A stretch of DNA of 64,000 nucleotides, from NCBI RefSeq assembly GCF_008710095.1, contig NZ_VYKJ01000002.1:267188-331187 (forward strand), given 5' to 3'. This document shows positions 1 through 8,760 of this stretch, piece after piece; positions within the stretch are counted from its first letter, which is position 1; each line of letters opens with the position of its first letter. The notes beneath the pieces are model-generated. The model saw nothing but the letters and a program-made list of their open reading frames with translations. It ran no database searches and was not told the origin of the DNA. The position numbers were made by a program, and so were the translations under genes. Source of the DNA: Affinibrenneria salicis (lineage in GTDB: Bacteria; Pseudomonadota; Gammaproteobacteria; Enterobacterales; Enterobacteriaceae).

Positions 1-210
1 CTGACGGCGCAGGCGGTGATCAACGACGGGCTGCCGTTGCTCGGCTGGGTCGCCAACCGCATAAACCCCGGGCTGGCCAACTATGCGCAGACTATTGACG
101 CCCTGCGCAAAAAGATTCCGGCGCCGCAGCTGGGCGAACTCCCTTATTTGCCGCGCCCTGAACAGCGCGATTTATCTCGCTATATCGACCTTTCCGCGCT
201 GACGCGCTGA
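1..210 (+). CDS. bioD2: Dethiobiotin synthetase-like protein BioD2/YnfK, C-terminal part
   Basis: The frame is open from base 1 and ends in TGA at 208-210, so only the last 69 codons are present. The residues (AQAVINDGLPLLGWVANRIN, then the GELPYLPR segment) match the C-terminus of E. coli YnfK, the second BioD-type enzyme, more closely than BioD1. The family uses ATP and CO2 to close the ureido ring of dethiobiotin from 7,8-diaminopelargonate; the role of the second copy is less settled. The P-loop lies outside the window. A GC-rich inverted repeat follows the stop. Confidence 0.85.
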   Translation: MTAQAVINDGLPLLGWVANRINPGLANYAQTIDALRKKIPAPQLGELPYLPRPEQRDLSRYIDLSALTR

Positions 211-218
211 GTATGCAG

Positions 219-251
219 GCCGGCGCGTCGTTTGCCGCTGCGCGCGCCGGC
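219..251 (+). terminator. GC-rich inverted repeat after bioD2
   Basis: GCCGGCGCG at 219-227 pairs perfectly with CGCGCCGGC at 243-251 around a 15-base loop, 9 bases after the bioD2 stop. There is no U-tract, so it is only a possible terminator or processing hairpin. Confidence 0.3.
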
Positions 252-339
252 TCGTTGACAGGATAGGTTCGCCCGGCGCCGTATCCGGCTGATATACTTG
301 CCTCCAACCGCCCGCTGATAACCGAATAAGCGCTTAAAA

Positions 340-1827
340 ATGAAGACTGTCCGTTCTCCTGACGACGCGCCCGTACCCCATCGCCACTGGGTTCTGCTTG
401 GGTGCGCACTGGCGATGTTCACCGCCGCCATTGAAGTCACCATTGTGGCGACCGCGCTGCCGACGATTATTACCGACCTGGGGGGCTTTTCTCTGCTGGG
501 CTGGGTGTTTGCCAGTTATTTACTGACTCAGGCGGTCAGCATTCCCATCTATGGCCGTCTGGCCGACATCTATGGCCGCAAGCGAATATTCTTCATCGGA
601 ACGGTTATTTTTCTGCTTGGTTCGGTGCTGTGCGGCGCATCGACCAGTATGGTCTGGATGATTATCTTTCGCGCGCTGCAGGGTATTGGCGCCGGCGCGA
701 TTACGCCGGTCGCCTTTACCATCATCGCCGACGTTTACTCCGCCAGCGAAAGACCGCGGGTACAGGGCTACTTATCCAGCGTCTGGGGCATCGCCGCCGT
801 CGTCGGGCCGCTGGCCGGTGCCTTTATCGTGCAGCATTTTCCCTGGGCGCTGGTTTTCTGGGTCAACGTGCCGGTCGGGTTGATTGCGATGCTTCTTCTG
901 GCGCGCTTTCTGCCGGACAGCCACCGGTTGCGGCAACATCAGCTCGATCTGGCCGGTGCCTTTTATCTGATCGTGTGCGTCGCCAGTTTGCTGTTGACGC
1001 TGCTGCAGGGCAGCGAACTGGGACACTGGGTTTTTCTGTTTATCGCGCTGACGGTTACCGGCGGCATTTTGCTGTATCGCCAGGAAACAACTACGCCCGA
1101 GCCGCTGTTCCCGCTCGAGCTATGGCGCAACCGGGTGATTGTCGCCGGCAATATCGGCGGCGTCATGATTGGTGCGGCGATGATGGGCGTCAGCGCCTTT
1201 ATGCCGACCTTTATTCAGGCGGTAATGGGCCGTTCGCCGCTGGAGGCGGGCAGTATTCTGGCGCTGATGTCGATAGGCTGGCCGTTGGCCAGCGCGCTCA
1301 GCGGGCGGCTGATGCTGTGGACCTCATACCGTTTCACCGCCGTCGCAGGGGCGATCCTGCTGATCGTCGGCAGTCTGATTTTGCTGACGTTATCGCCCGA
1401 TCGTCATCTGGGCTGGGCGCGCGGCGCCTGCCTGATGATAGGCGCCGGTATGGGCATGAGCAATACCACCTTTCTGGTATCGGTGCAAAATACCGCTTCG
1501 TATTCGATTCGCGGTATCGCCACCGCCTCCACCATGTTTACCCGGATGCTGGGATCGGCGCTGGGCACGGCGATTCTTGGCGCCGCGTTGAATCTCAGTC
1601 TTCATTGGCGATTGCCCGGCTATGACGATCCGGTGCAGAGTCTGATGGAACCCGCCATGCGCGCATCGTTGCCGCCGCAGCAGATAAACGCGTTAATCTG
1701 GCAGGTCGCCGGTTCGCTGCATACGGTCTTTATCATATCGGCGTGTATCGCTGCGCTGACGCTGTTTTCCGCCTGGCTGATGCCGAGCGGCCATCAGCCA
1801 GGCGGCAGGAACAACGCATCGACATAG
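340..1827 (+). CDS. DHA2-type MFS drug exporter (14-TM)
   Basis: A 495-residue inner-membrane protein with about fourteen hydrophobic segments, the size and pattern of the EmrB/QacA (DHA2) family of proton-driven multidrug exporters. Diagnostic motifs are TIVATALPTI (34-43, motif D1), GRLADIYGRKRIF (72-84, motif A between TM2 and TM3) and GIAAVVGPLAGAF (150-162, antiporter motif C in TM5). The ATG at 340 begins a short cytoplasmic N-terminus with charged residues before TM1. No adjacent membrane-fusion partner or regulator is present, so it probably works alone across the inner membrane. Substrate cannot be read from sequence. Confidence 0.85.
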   Translation: MKTVRSPDDAPVPHRHWVLLGCALAMFTAAIEVTIVATALPTIITDLGGFSLLGWVFASYLLTQAVSIPIYGRLADIYGRKRIFFIGTVIFLLGSVLCGASTSMVWMIIFRALQGIGAGAITPVAFTIIADVYSASERPRVQGYLSSVWGIAAVVGPLAGAFIVQHFPWALVFWVNVPVGLIAMLLLARFLPDSHRLRQHQLDLAGAFYLIVCVASLLLTLLQGSELGHWVFLFIALTVTGGILLYRQETTTPEPLFPLELWRNRVIVAGNIGGVMIGAAMMGVSAFMPTFIQAVMGRSPLEAGSILALMSIGWPLASALSGRLMLWTSYRFTAVAGAILLIVGSLILLTLSPDRHLGWARGACLMIGAGMGMSNTTFLVSVQNTASYSIRGIATASTMFTRMLGSALGTAILGAALNLSLHWRLPGYDDPVQSLMEPAMRASLPPQQINALIWQVAGSLHTVFIISACIAALTLFSAWLMPSGHQPGGRNNAST

Positions 1828-1910
1828 CGGGGCAGCGCGGTGAGAAGGCGTTAACCCGGGCCGTGGCGCCGTGGTTCGGCGGCCGCGCGATAATCGGCGC
1901 GGACTGATTG

Positions 1911-1930
1911 CCGGCCGCGACGGCGGCCGG
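1911..1930. terminator. Hairpin between convergent genes
   Basis: CCGGCCGC and GCGGCCGG form an 8-bp stem with a 4-base loop between the MFS gene and the convergent Mop gene. A G-rich stretch rather than a T-run follows on the plus strand, so termination activity is uncertain. Confidence 0.3.
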
Positions 1931-1943
1931 GGGGGCTGGGGGG

Positions 1944-2378
1944 CTATTTTTTTACCGCCAGGATGACGCTGGACGCTTTTACCAGCGCGATGACCTCTTT
2001 GCCGATCGCCAGCGCCATATTTTTCACGCTTTCATTGGTAATCACCGCAGTTAGCTCCAGCCCGCCCGGCGTTTTAACGACCACCGTAGCGTTGACTGCG
2101 CCGGTATCGAGCGAGGTAATGGCGCCTTTGAACTGGTTGCGCGCTGAAAATGCATATTCGCTGTCGGCGCTTGCCAGCAATACCCACGGCGCCTTAATAA
2201 ACGCCACGGCGTCTTTGCCGGTCGCCAGATTAAGCGCCTGACTGCTGGTCTTTGTCACCACGGCCACCAGCTTTGCGCCGCCTTCGAGCGTGAGTTCAAC
2301 CTCATCATTTACCGCGCCGTCGGAGACCGCGGAAATGACGCCAGGTAATTGGTTACGTGCCGATACCGTCATATTCAC
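1944..2378 (-). CDS. Tandem-Mop (di-Mop) molybdate/tungstate-binding protein
   Basis: 144 residues made of two internally repeated Mop/TOBE-type domains: SARNQLPG at 6-13 and SARNQFKG at 78-85 each open a roughly 67-residue unit, followed by the matching GAVND / GAVNA segments. This is the architecture of cytoplasmic molbindins such as ModG, which store or buffer oxyanions in oligomeric rings. There is no DNA-binding or ATPase domain, so it is not ModE or ModC. The ATG has a good upstream GAGAGG ribosome-binding site. No mod transport genes are adjacent. Confidence 0.85.
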   Translation of the reverse strand: MNMTVSARNQLPGVISAVSDGAVNDEVELTLEGGAKLVAVVTKTSSQALNLATGKDAVAFIKAPWVLLASADSEYAFSARNQFKGAITSLDTGAVNATVVVKTPGGLELTAVITNESVKNMALAIGKEVIALVKASSVILAVKK

Positions 2379-2515
2379 CTCTCAGTAATAACAATGGGTT
2401 GTGGACAACATTCTGATGTAAAAGGAAATATTAACAGATTCCCCGCGGTTCATACTTTATCATGCGGCCGACGGCATGCCTATCAATAACCACGAGCCCT
2501 TCATGGGCAAGGTAT
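2379..2515. other. Intergenic stretch with a short coherent relic reading
   Basis: Between the Mop gene and the receptor fragment there is no gene. One plus-strand frame ending at the TGA at 2520-2522 gives an orderly peptide, LYHAADGMPINNHEPF, which looks like a scrap of a former gene, but I do not recognise the family. Confidence 0.3.
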
Positions 2516-2675
2516 CGCTATGAATATGCGCGCCTGAAAATCGACGGCTATCAGACCGTCGCCGCCGCCAACGGCATGACGGTGGAGGGCGGTAAGCCGG
2601 ACTTCGACGCCACGCGGTTTAACTTCGGCGCCGTCTGGTCGCCGGTCGAATCGCTCAGTCTGTTCGCCAGCTATT
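2516..2675 (+). pseudogene. 160-bp fragment of a TonB-dependent receptor gene
   Basis: This stretch matches the complement of 40378-40537, inside the full TonB-dependent siderophore receptor gene of this window, with only four mismatches that I count in 160 bases (97.5 percent). The reading frame is kept and translates as RYEYARLKIDGYQTV through FNFGAVWSPVESLSLFASY, then stops within two codons of the end of homology. Both edges of similarity are abrupt. It has no start codon and no barrel or plug context, so it is a dead fragment left by a duplication, a conversion event or deletion of a second receptor. Confidence 0.9.
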
Positions 2676-2827
2676 GATGAATATCGATGCGATACATAAA
2701 GGTGGAAACCGGCGGAGCATATCAGGAGAAAGGACAACAGAGGAGCGGCGCGGGCAAGCGTGGCCGGCGGCGGGAAAAGCGATATGCCGTCACCCGTTAA
2801 TCACAACTGCGAGTGACGGCGCCGGGA
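2676..2827. other. Intergenic, no gene seen
   Basis: Short G/C-rich spacer between the receptor fragment and the ynfD stop. No promoter-like or structured element stands out. Confidence 0.5.
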
Positions 2828-3100
2828 TTATTGCGCTGGCGATGCGGGCGCTTCGTCATTGCCGTCGCTATGGCGAACATAGACAATCTTCTGCGAGTCA
2901 TTTTCGCAGTGGCCGACGACCACTCCCGGGGTCTGGCTGATCTGGTCGTTCGGGACGATCTCCAGCGTAAATCCCGATTCCGGCACGCCGTTGTTGATGA
3001 TTTTCTGCGCTATTTCCGCCTTGACGCTTTCACAAGACGCCTGGGCCGCCAGCGGTGCGATGGCCAGCAGAGCCATACCGATCAGAACTGTTTTTTTCAT
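2828..3100 (-). CDS. ynfD: DUF1161 periplasmic protein, YnfD-like
   Basis: A 90-residue precursor with a Sec signal peptide (MKKTVLIGMALLAIAPLAAQA, cleavage predicted after residue 21), leaving a small secreted domain with two cysteines, C23 and the one in GHCEND, that could form a disulfide. The segment SCESVKAEIAQKIINNGVPE and the following LEIVPND agree with E. coli YnfD (DUF1161), of unknown function. A GAGGGA ribosome-binding site precedes the ATG. It lies 86 bp downstream of ynfB in the same direction and may be cotranscribed. Confidence 0.85.
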   Translation of the reverse strand: MKKTVLIGMALLAIAPLAAQASCESVKAEIAQKIINNGVPESGFTLEIVPNDQISQTPGVVVGHCENDSQKIVYVRHSDGNDEAPASPAQ

Positions 3101-3186
3101 TTTCTATCCCTCGCAAAGGTGGGTAAATGTCTGAAAACCGTCTGAATTGATGGCGCACAGACGATAGGGTAAGTGTAGACCGTTTA

Positions 3187-3555
3187 TTACGGAGCGTCGA
3201 TCTGTCGGCCAGTGCGGCGATCGAGACAGCGTTCGGTGTTGGCTTCCCAGTACGCGTTGACATTCAGGCTTTTGGCGCATGTTTCCTGATTATCAATGGC
3301 TTTATCCAGCTTATCGAATTCCTTTTCCGATCGGGTGTTGACTTTCTGCCGCAGGGTGCGGCTTTCATTCCATTGTTCGCTGCTCTGGCGCGCCGCTTCT
3401 TTCGACAGGGAACTGTCGCCGGATTCGATGACGACATGCCGGGTATCCGCGTTCGCACCGGCGAGCCAGACGCCGGACAGCGTCAGAACGGCGGCCGGCA
3501 GCAGGGCGCGCAGCCACGATGTAACAGCGGGGGAGGTAAGCACTTTTTGATTCAT
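3187..3555 (-). CDS. ynfB: DUF1283 periplasmic protein, YnfB-like
   Basis: 122 residues with an N-terminal signal peptide whose hydrophobic core spans about residues 16-35 (cleavage near ANA-DT). The mature part contains [19 protein letters not shown] and [20 protein letters not shown], the hallmark of E. coli YnfB (DUF1283). Two cysteines remain in the mature protein. The function is unknown. It is followed in the same direction by ynfD; both belong to the terminus-region gene group also represented here by bioD2 and ydfG. Confidence 0.9.
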   Translation of the reverse strand: MNQKVLTSPAVTSWLRALLPAAVLTLSGVWLAGANADTRHVVIESGDSSLSKEAARQSSEQWNESRTLRQKVNTRSEKEFDKLDKAIDNQETCAKSLNVNAYWEANTERCLDRRTGRQIDAP

Positions 3556-3791
3556 GATTCACCTGACTAACAGTATTAGTTGGAGGGTTGCATTATCAAA
3601 TAATGTAGCACAGGCGCTTTATACACGGCAAAACGCCTGAGATAAAGTCACTTTCTGTAACTTTATATGCCGTCGGTAAACTGTCGGCATGAACCCTGAA
3701 AGCGGGGTTTATCTGATTTGGATAATTAACCAATAAATTGATCACATTGCTTTAGCGCAAAATTATCGACAGGAAATAATCGGGCGGGCTT

Positions 3792-4541
3792 TTATCCTGT
3801 GCGATGCACTTTCAGGCCGGCAAATGACTGACTGACCGGCATCATTTCCAGCGTATTGATGTTGACGTGCGCCGGCAGCGTGGCGACCCAGAACACGGCT
3901 TCCGCCACATCTTCTGGCATGAGCGGGTTGGCGTGGTCGTAGATGCCGTCGGCCTTATCTTCATCCCCTTTAAAGCGCACCGTGGAGAACTCCGTACCGC
4001 CGACCAGTCCCGGTTCGATGTCGGTAACCCGAAGAGGCGTGCCGAACAAATCGGCGCGCAGGCCCAGGCTAAATTGACGCACAAAGGCTTTGCTGGCGCC
4101 ATACACATTGCCGCCCGGATAGGGCCAGCGACCCGCTACCGAACCGAGGTTGATCACGTGACCGACGTTGCGCTTGACCATCTGCGGCAGCAGAGCGCGA
4201 GTCATAAAAACCAGGCCTTTATTGTTGGTATCGATCATCGTTTCCCAGTCATCGGGATTAGCCTGATGCGCAGGTTCCAGCCCCAGCGCCAGACCGGCAT
4301 TATTGACCAGAACATCGATATCGCGCCATGCCGCCGGCAGGCCGGCGATCGCCTGCTCAATCGCCTGACGATCGCGAACGTCCAGGCGCAGTGGATAGAG
4401 CGACTCGCCCAGTTCGGTTTTTAACCCATCCAGACGCTCTTGACGACGTCCGCAGGCAATGACCCGATGACCATGGGCGATAAACTTACGGCTGATGGCT
4501 TCACCGAAACCGGCGGTCGCGCCGGTGATAAAAATGATCAT
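3792..4541 (-). CDS. ydfG: NADP-dependent 3-hydroxy acid dehydrogenase YdfG (SDR)
   Basis: 249 residues, the standard length of this classical short-chain dehydrogenase. The cofactor motif TGATAGFG is at 6-13, NNAG at 80-83, and the catalytic triad S134, Y147, K151 sits in the expected spacing (YGASK at 147-151). In E. coli the enzyme oxidises L-allo-threonine and related 3-hydroxy acids and reduces malonic semialdehyde. It is the last gene of a minus-strand run with the gpgS-like and gpgP-like genes (60 bp gap upstream), which may be coincidental cotranscription rather than a shared pathway. Confidence 0.95.
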   Translation of the reverse strand: MIIFITGATAGFGEAISRKFIAHGHRVIACGRRQERLDGLKTELGESLYPLRLDVRDRQAIEQAIAGLPAAWRDIDVLVNNAGLALGLEPAHQANPDDWETMIDTNNKGLVFMTRALLPQMVKRNVGHVINLGSVAGRWPYPGGNVYGASKAFVRQFSLGLRADLFGTPLRVTDIEPGLVGGTEFSTVRFKGDEDKADGIYDHANPLMPEDVAEAVFWVATLPAHVNINTLEMMPVSQSFAGLKVHRTG

Positions 4542-4600
4542 GCTCGTCTCCTCTCATTTGGCGAGCCGCATGGCCTGGCTCGTTTAGCCAGGGTAACCGC

Positions 4601-5830
4601 TTATTGACCCGCTTCCATTTCCTGATTATCCGCTTCCACCGCCTGATAGAGGCGCTCAAGAATATCCGGAAAGGCTGACTGAACGCGGTTCCAACTGGGC
4701 ACGAAGGGTTTATCCCCAGGGCTTTCCGAATACACCAGTCCCGACTGGGTAATGACATCGGCAAACAGTTCGACCGACGACTCTTCCGTATGGCGGTCGA
4801 AGTACAAACCGTTCATGCGCGCATCATGCTCGAAGGCATCAATCATATCCAACGCCGTGCGATAGTAGGTGGCGCGCAGCACCCGAAAGGAGTCGGCGGT
4901 AATGCCCACGCCCAGGATAGCCAGCTTGCGATACAGCGCTTTTGTAATATCCATCGCCATACGCTGCAGACCCGAATTGGGATCGTCTTCCGACATCGGC
5001 TGATGTTTGTGGTCATAATTATCGGCAATATCGACCTGGCAGATGCGGCTGGTCGCCGTGCCGCGGTGAATTTCGGACAGTACGCCGATTTCCAGCCCCC
5101 AGTCGCTGGGAATGCGCAGGTTTTTCAGGATGTGCGTCCGCATGGCGAATTCGCCGGACAACGGATAGCGATAGCTGCGCATATATTCCAGATAATCGGA
5201 GTTGCCGTACACCTTCTGCAGGGATTTCAGCAGCGGGAAGACCAGCAGGCGACCGACCCGGCCGTTTAGCTTGCCGTCCGCCACGCGGGCGTAATAGCCC
5301 TTGCAGAAATCGTAATGGAAGTGGGGATTGGCGATAGGGTAGAGCAGGCGGGCCAACATGGCGCGATTATACGTGACAATGTCACAATCGTGCAGCGCGA
5401 CGCAGGAGGTGCGGCGCGAGGCCAGCGTGTAACCGACGCAGAACCAGACGTTGCGCCCCTTGCCTGGCTCGGCCGGCGCCAGCGACTGGGCGGCCAGTTC
5501 ATCGCTCAGGGCGGTCAGGCGCGGACCGTCATTCCACAGAATGCGGTGACGCTGCGGCAGACGCGAAAAGAATTCATGGGCAAACTTAAACTGATCGCGG
5601 TCGGCGCGATCGAGGCCGATGACGATCTCATCCAGATAGGTGACCTGAGACAGTAAGTTGACGATATTGTCCAGCGCCGGGCCTTCCAGTTCGGAAAACA
5701 GGGAGGGCAGGATCAGCCCCATACTGTTCTGACCGGAAAAGACCTGTAAATCGTATTCAAGCTCTTCCACACTGCGCTGAGTCAGGTTGTGGAAGGTGGT
5801 GATGATGCCGTCCTGATAAAACTCGCTCAT
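4601..5830 (-). CDS. gpgS: Glucosyl-3-phosphoglycerate synthase-like GT81 glycosyltransferase
   Basis: 409 residues of GT-A fold. The metal-binding D-x-D is DCD at 148-150 after the strand TSCVALH; PLSGEFAM (223-230) and DWGLEIGVL (243-251) are the acceptor-site blocks typical of GpgS and related phosphoglycerate glycosyltransferases. Family members join a nucleotide sugar to 3-phosphoglycerate. It lies 28 bp downstream of a HAD phosphatase of the mannosyl/glucosyl-3-phosphoglycerate type, so the pair would make glucosylglycerate (or mannosylglycerate), a compatible solute reported from Erwinia chrysanthemi/Dickeya under salt and nitrogen limitation. The sugar donor is inferred, not visible. 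Confidence 0.8.
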   Translation of the reverse strand: MSEFYQDGIITTFHNLTQRSVEELEYDLQVFSGQNSMGLILPSLFSELEGPALDNIVNLLSQVTYLDEIVIGLDRADRDQFKFAHEFFSRLPQRHRILWNDGPRLTALSDELAAQSLAPAEPGKGRNVWFCVGYTLASRRTSCVALHDCDIVTYNRAMLARLLYPIANPHFHYDFCKGYYARVADGKLNGRVGRLLVFPLLKSLQKVYGNSDYLEYMRSYRYPLSGEFAMRTHILKNLRIPSDWGLEIGVLSEIHRGTATSRICQVDIADNYDHKHQPMSEDDPNSGLQRMAMDITKALYRKLAILGVGITADSFRVLRATYYRTALDMIDAFEHDARMNGLYFDRHTEESSVELFADVITQSGLVYSESPGDKPFVPSWNRVQSAFPDILERLYQAVEADNQEMEAGQ

Positions 5831-5858
5831 GTCAGTTACCCTGTTATTTAAAATAAAA

Positions 5859-6677
5859 TCAAATAATTAACTCTCTGAGAAAATAGTTTAATCCTTCACT
5901 CCAGCCTGCGGGGCCGCTTGCCCCGGTCCAGAACTGTTCGCCGTTGAAGTCGTCAGGCAGCTGAACATTCTGGCTGGCCTGACCCTTTATCACGACGGCA
6001 TAGCGACAGGCCTGCAGCATGGAGACATCGTTTGGACCGTCGCCCAGTCCGATCGCGACCCATTTTTTCTGCTGCTGCCCCTCATACTGTATTTTTAACC
6101 AGTTAACCGCATTTCCCTTACTGATACCACATCCCATCACATGATAAAAACGACCGCCCTGGGTCAGTTCGAGCTGATGCTGTCGCAGGCAAAGGCGAAA
6201 AGCCGCCAGGCTGACGGCATCTCCGCGCCACTGAATGGGTTCTGACGCTTCGCGACACCGGGCCAGCGCGGCGCCTGCCAGATCCAGACCGGTGACGTCG
6301 GCGACCTCTTCGTCGCTCATATCGGAAAAACCGCGAAAGGCGAAACGCTGCTTGTCGCGCAGGTTATGCAACAGCCGGCAAATTTGCGGGTAATCGGCAT
6401 TAAAAATCTTGCGCGGGTAATCGGCATGGGATGACCAGCCGGGCAGCGAAACCAGCGCGCCATTTTCGGCGATGAACGGCATGTCGCTCAGCCCCAGCAT
6501 CTGTTGCAGCGGAGTGACTTCGGCGGCGGTTTTACTGGTCGTAATAACGATGGGTATCTGTAACCGTTTTAATCTGCTCAGCCAGGCGCTGGCCGCTTCC
6601 CAGCTGTAGGTGTCATGATCCAGCAGTGAACCATCCAGATCGGTAAAAACGATCAATTGTGTCGCTAAGTCAGCCAT
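5859..6677 (-). CDS. gpgP: Mannosyl/glucosyl-3-phosphoglycerate phosphatase-like HAD-IIB protein (YedP family)
   Basis: 272 residues with all HAD motifs: D13-x-D15 (TDLDGSLLD) as nucleophile and acid, TTSKT at 46-50, K187 in ISKGNAV, and GDGPND at 212-217 for Mg2+. The IIB cap and the ENGAL block (71-75) place it in the YedP/MPGP family. It would dephosphorylate the product of the glycosyltransferase encoded 28 bp downstream. It is the first gene of the minus-strand gpgP-gpgS-ydfG run, so the promoter should lie in the 398-bp gap that follows on the plus coordinate side. Confidence 0.8.
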   Translation of the reverse strand: MADLATQLIVFTDLDGSLLDHDTYSWEAASAWLSRLKRLQIPIVITTSKTAAEVTPLQQMLGLSDMPFIAENGALVSLPGWSSHADYPRKIFNADYPQICRLLHNLRDKQRFAFRGFSDMSDEEVADVTGLDLAGAALARCREASEPIQWRGDAVSLAAFRLCLRQHQLELTQGGRFYHVMGCGISKGNAVNWLKIQYEGQQQKKWVAIGLGDGPNDVSMLQACRYAVVIKGQASQNVQLPDDFNGEQFWTGASGPAGWSEGLNYFLRELII

Positions 6678-7075
6678 TCAGCCTCCTGATGCAGGGAAGT
6701 CAGAAATATTGACGGTGAGGATGAATCTGGTGTCGCATTGAACGGCTCAGCGATAATAAAAACATATTAGAGCGTTCAGTTAGCTAAAAAGCGTTTTTTA
6801 ATCTGTTGATTAAGCGTATTCGGTTATTGCCATTTGTGCAAATAAACAGGAGCGCGCGGGCAACCGGGATGAAATAAAAGCCCTGCTGGTTGCGCGGCAG
6901 ACGGCGCATCATTATGACGAATGACGCGCATTTTCTGGTAGTCTGTTTACTAATGAACAGGCGGCAATATGCGCCCCGGGGGGGATAAAAAAGAGAAACT
7001 ATTCTCCATCTGCCTCAGTTCGTCAGGCCTTTCAGTCCGCGTTTTACGCGTCATCTTTATTTTCAGGAGAACAGT
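6678..7075. other. Divergent promoter region
   Basis: A 398-bp gap between the divergently transcribed gpgP-like gene and the methyltransferase gene. It is A/T-rich near 6760-6850, as expected for promoters, but I see no operator I can name. Confidence 0.5.
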
Positions 7076-7852
7076 ATGAACACCCGCACCAGCCATCAGC
7101 AGTCCGTCGAGCGTCAGTTCGGCGATCAGGCCAGCGCCTACCTGAGCAGCGCAGTGCATGCGCAGGGCAACGATCTGAAAAAACTGGCCGCGCTGCTGCA
7201 GGGGCAAAGCGGGGCGCGGCTGCTTGACCTCGGCTGCGGCGCCGGCCACGCCAGTTTTACCGCCGCGCCTCACGTCGGCGACGTGGTTGCTTATGATCTG
7301 TCTGCGCAAATGTTGCAGGTGGTGGCGCAGGCGGCGCGGGATAAAGGCATCGGCAATATCAGCACTACGCAGGGGGTTGCTGAGTCGCTGCCGTTTGACG
7401 ATCAGCATTTCGATGTTGTGATTAGCCGTTACTCCGCTCACCACTGGCACGACGTCGGCCAGTCGCTGCATGAAGTGAAAAGGGTGCTGAAACCCGGCGG
7501 TCTGGTGATCTTTATGGACGTGGTTTCTCCTGGTCATCCGCTGCTGGATGTTCATCTGCAGACCGTCGAAATATTACGCGATACCTCGCATGTACGCGAC
7601 TATGCGCCTGGTGAATGGTTAACCCGTTTCACTGAGGCCGGCCTGGTTATTCGCGAGGTAACGTCCGATCGCCTGCATCTGGAATTCAGCAGTTGGGTAA
7701 GCCGGATGCGCACGCCGGAGCCGCTTGTCGCGGCGATTCGGATGATTCAGCAGCAGGCCTCTGACGATGTGATCCGGCATTATGAAATCCAGCCGGACGG
7801 CTCTTTTACCAGCGATATCATGATGATTGTGGCCACCCGAGATACGCTCTGA
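7076..7852 (+). CDS. Class I SAM-dependent methyltransferase, UbiE/YcgJ-like
   Basis: 258 residues with a seven-strand Rossmann methyltransferase core. Motif I is LLDLGCGAGH at 49-58 and the acidic residue binding the SAM ribose is D74 in VAYDLS; the post-I to motif III blocks (AESLPFDDQHFD, then VLKPGGLVIF) are standard for Methyltransf_11. AGGAGA precedes the ATG at a good distance. Members methylate small molecules such as quinones or unknown metabolites; no pathway genes are adjacent, so the substrate is undetermined. Confidence 0.8.
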   Translation: MNTRTSHQQSVERQFGDQASAYLSSAVHAQGNDLKKLAALLQGQSGARLLDLGCGAGHASFTAAPHVGDVVAYDLSAQMLQVVAQAARDKGIGNISTTQGVAESLPFDDQHFDVVISRYSAHHWHDVGQSLHEVKRVLKPGGLVIFMDVVSPGHPLLDVHLQTVEILRDTSHVRDYAPGEWLTRFTEAGLVIREVTSDRLHLEFSSWVSRMRTPEPLVAAIRMIQQQASDDVIRHYEIQPDGSFTSDIMMIVATRDTL

Positions 7853-8077
7853 GCCCGGTTTCGGGCGCCGTGACGGCGATGTCATTCGTCGGCGTGGCGT
7901 GATTATGCAAAAACGGCAAGCAGGTGACAATGTCACTTATTTTCCGCAGCGAAGCCCGGTAACCAACGAAAAAGGCGCGGTTTCCTGAGGGATAGCGGTT
8001 GCCAGACGGGAACCGCTATCATTATGGATAAGCCGACAACAAGGATGCCAGCGCCGCCGGCATAACGGCGGCCTGGC

Positions 8078-8530
8078 TTACTGTATCGTGCCGTTATCGA
8101 GATGAATCAGACAGCCCATTAAGTAGGTATAAGAGCCGATCTGGCCTTTAATTTTGATCTGCTGGCCTTTTTTAAGCTCTGCGGCGCGCTCTGTTTCTCT
8201 GGGTTTTAACGAAAATGCCGCGCTGTCTTTTTTATTAAACTCGATGTGTACGCCTGGGGTCCTGGTGATGTAATTATCCGCATCCGTGATGATGCTGACT
8301 TTTCCCTGCAATACAACATATTTCCCCGCCCATTTTTTGTTGGCGGCAATCTCATTCTCTTTAAAGTCATTACATATTTCTGTCGCAGAGGCCTCGACGG
8401 CCGTCGGCTCCAGCGCGGTATCGAGTTTCTTCATTGAGTCATTAGCTGACTGAAGCGCGCCGTTAATTTGCTGACAGCCGGTTAAACCCGCCAGACCGAG
8501 AAGCATCGCGGGAAGGTATAATCGTCTCAT
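8078..8530 (-). CDS. OB-fold putative lipoprotein (tRNA_anti-like)
   Basis: 150 residues with a lipoprotein signal: positive start, hydrophobic stretch, and lipobox LTGC with C19 as the lipidated residue; Q20 predicts outer-membrane sorting. Residues 50-150 have the beta-barrel pattern of the tRNA_anti-like OB fold (GKYVVLQGKVSII, then KKGQQIKIKGQIGSYTYLMG), a family of secreted proteins of unknown function. It is a monocistronic minus-strand gene with about 225-bp spacers on both sides. Confidence 0.7.
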   Translation of the reverse strand: MRRLYLPAMLLGLAGLTGCQQINGALQSANDSMKKLDTALEPTAVEASATEICNDFKENEIAANKKWAGKYVVLQGKVSIITDADNYITRTPGVHIEFNKKDSAAFSLKPRETERAAELKKGQQIKIKGQIGSYTYLMGCLIHLDNGTIQ

Positions 8531-8760
8531 TTTTTACAACCTTAACATTCTGATGGAAAACCATCGGGATAATATTCGTACCCAGCGTGAGCGGATTGGT
8601 ACTATTTTATTTTTGTTTCAAATGGATAGAGTTAGCGTGTTCAACCGCCGAATGACTCAGCGTAATTTGTCCGTATCGGAGCTGAGGGCAAACGGCGGTG
8701 ATCACTCAGGCCGCGGCGTTATGGGCTGAGTGCGGCAAACGGCGATGAACTCGACGTGGA

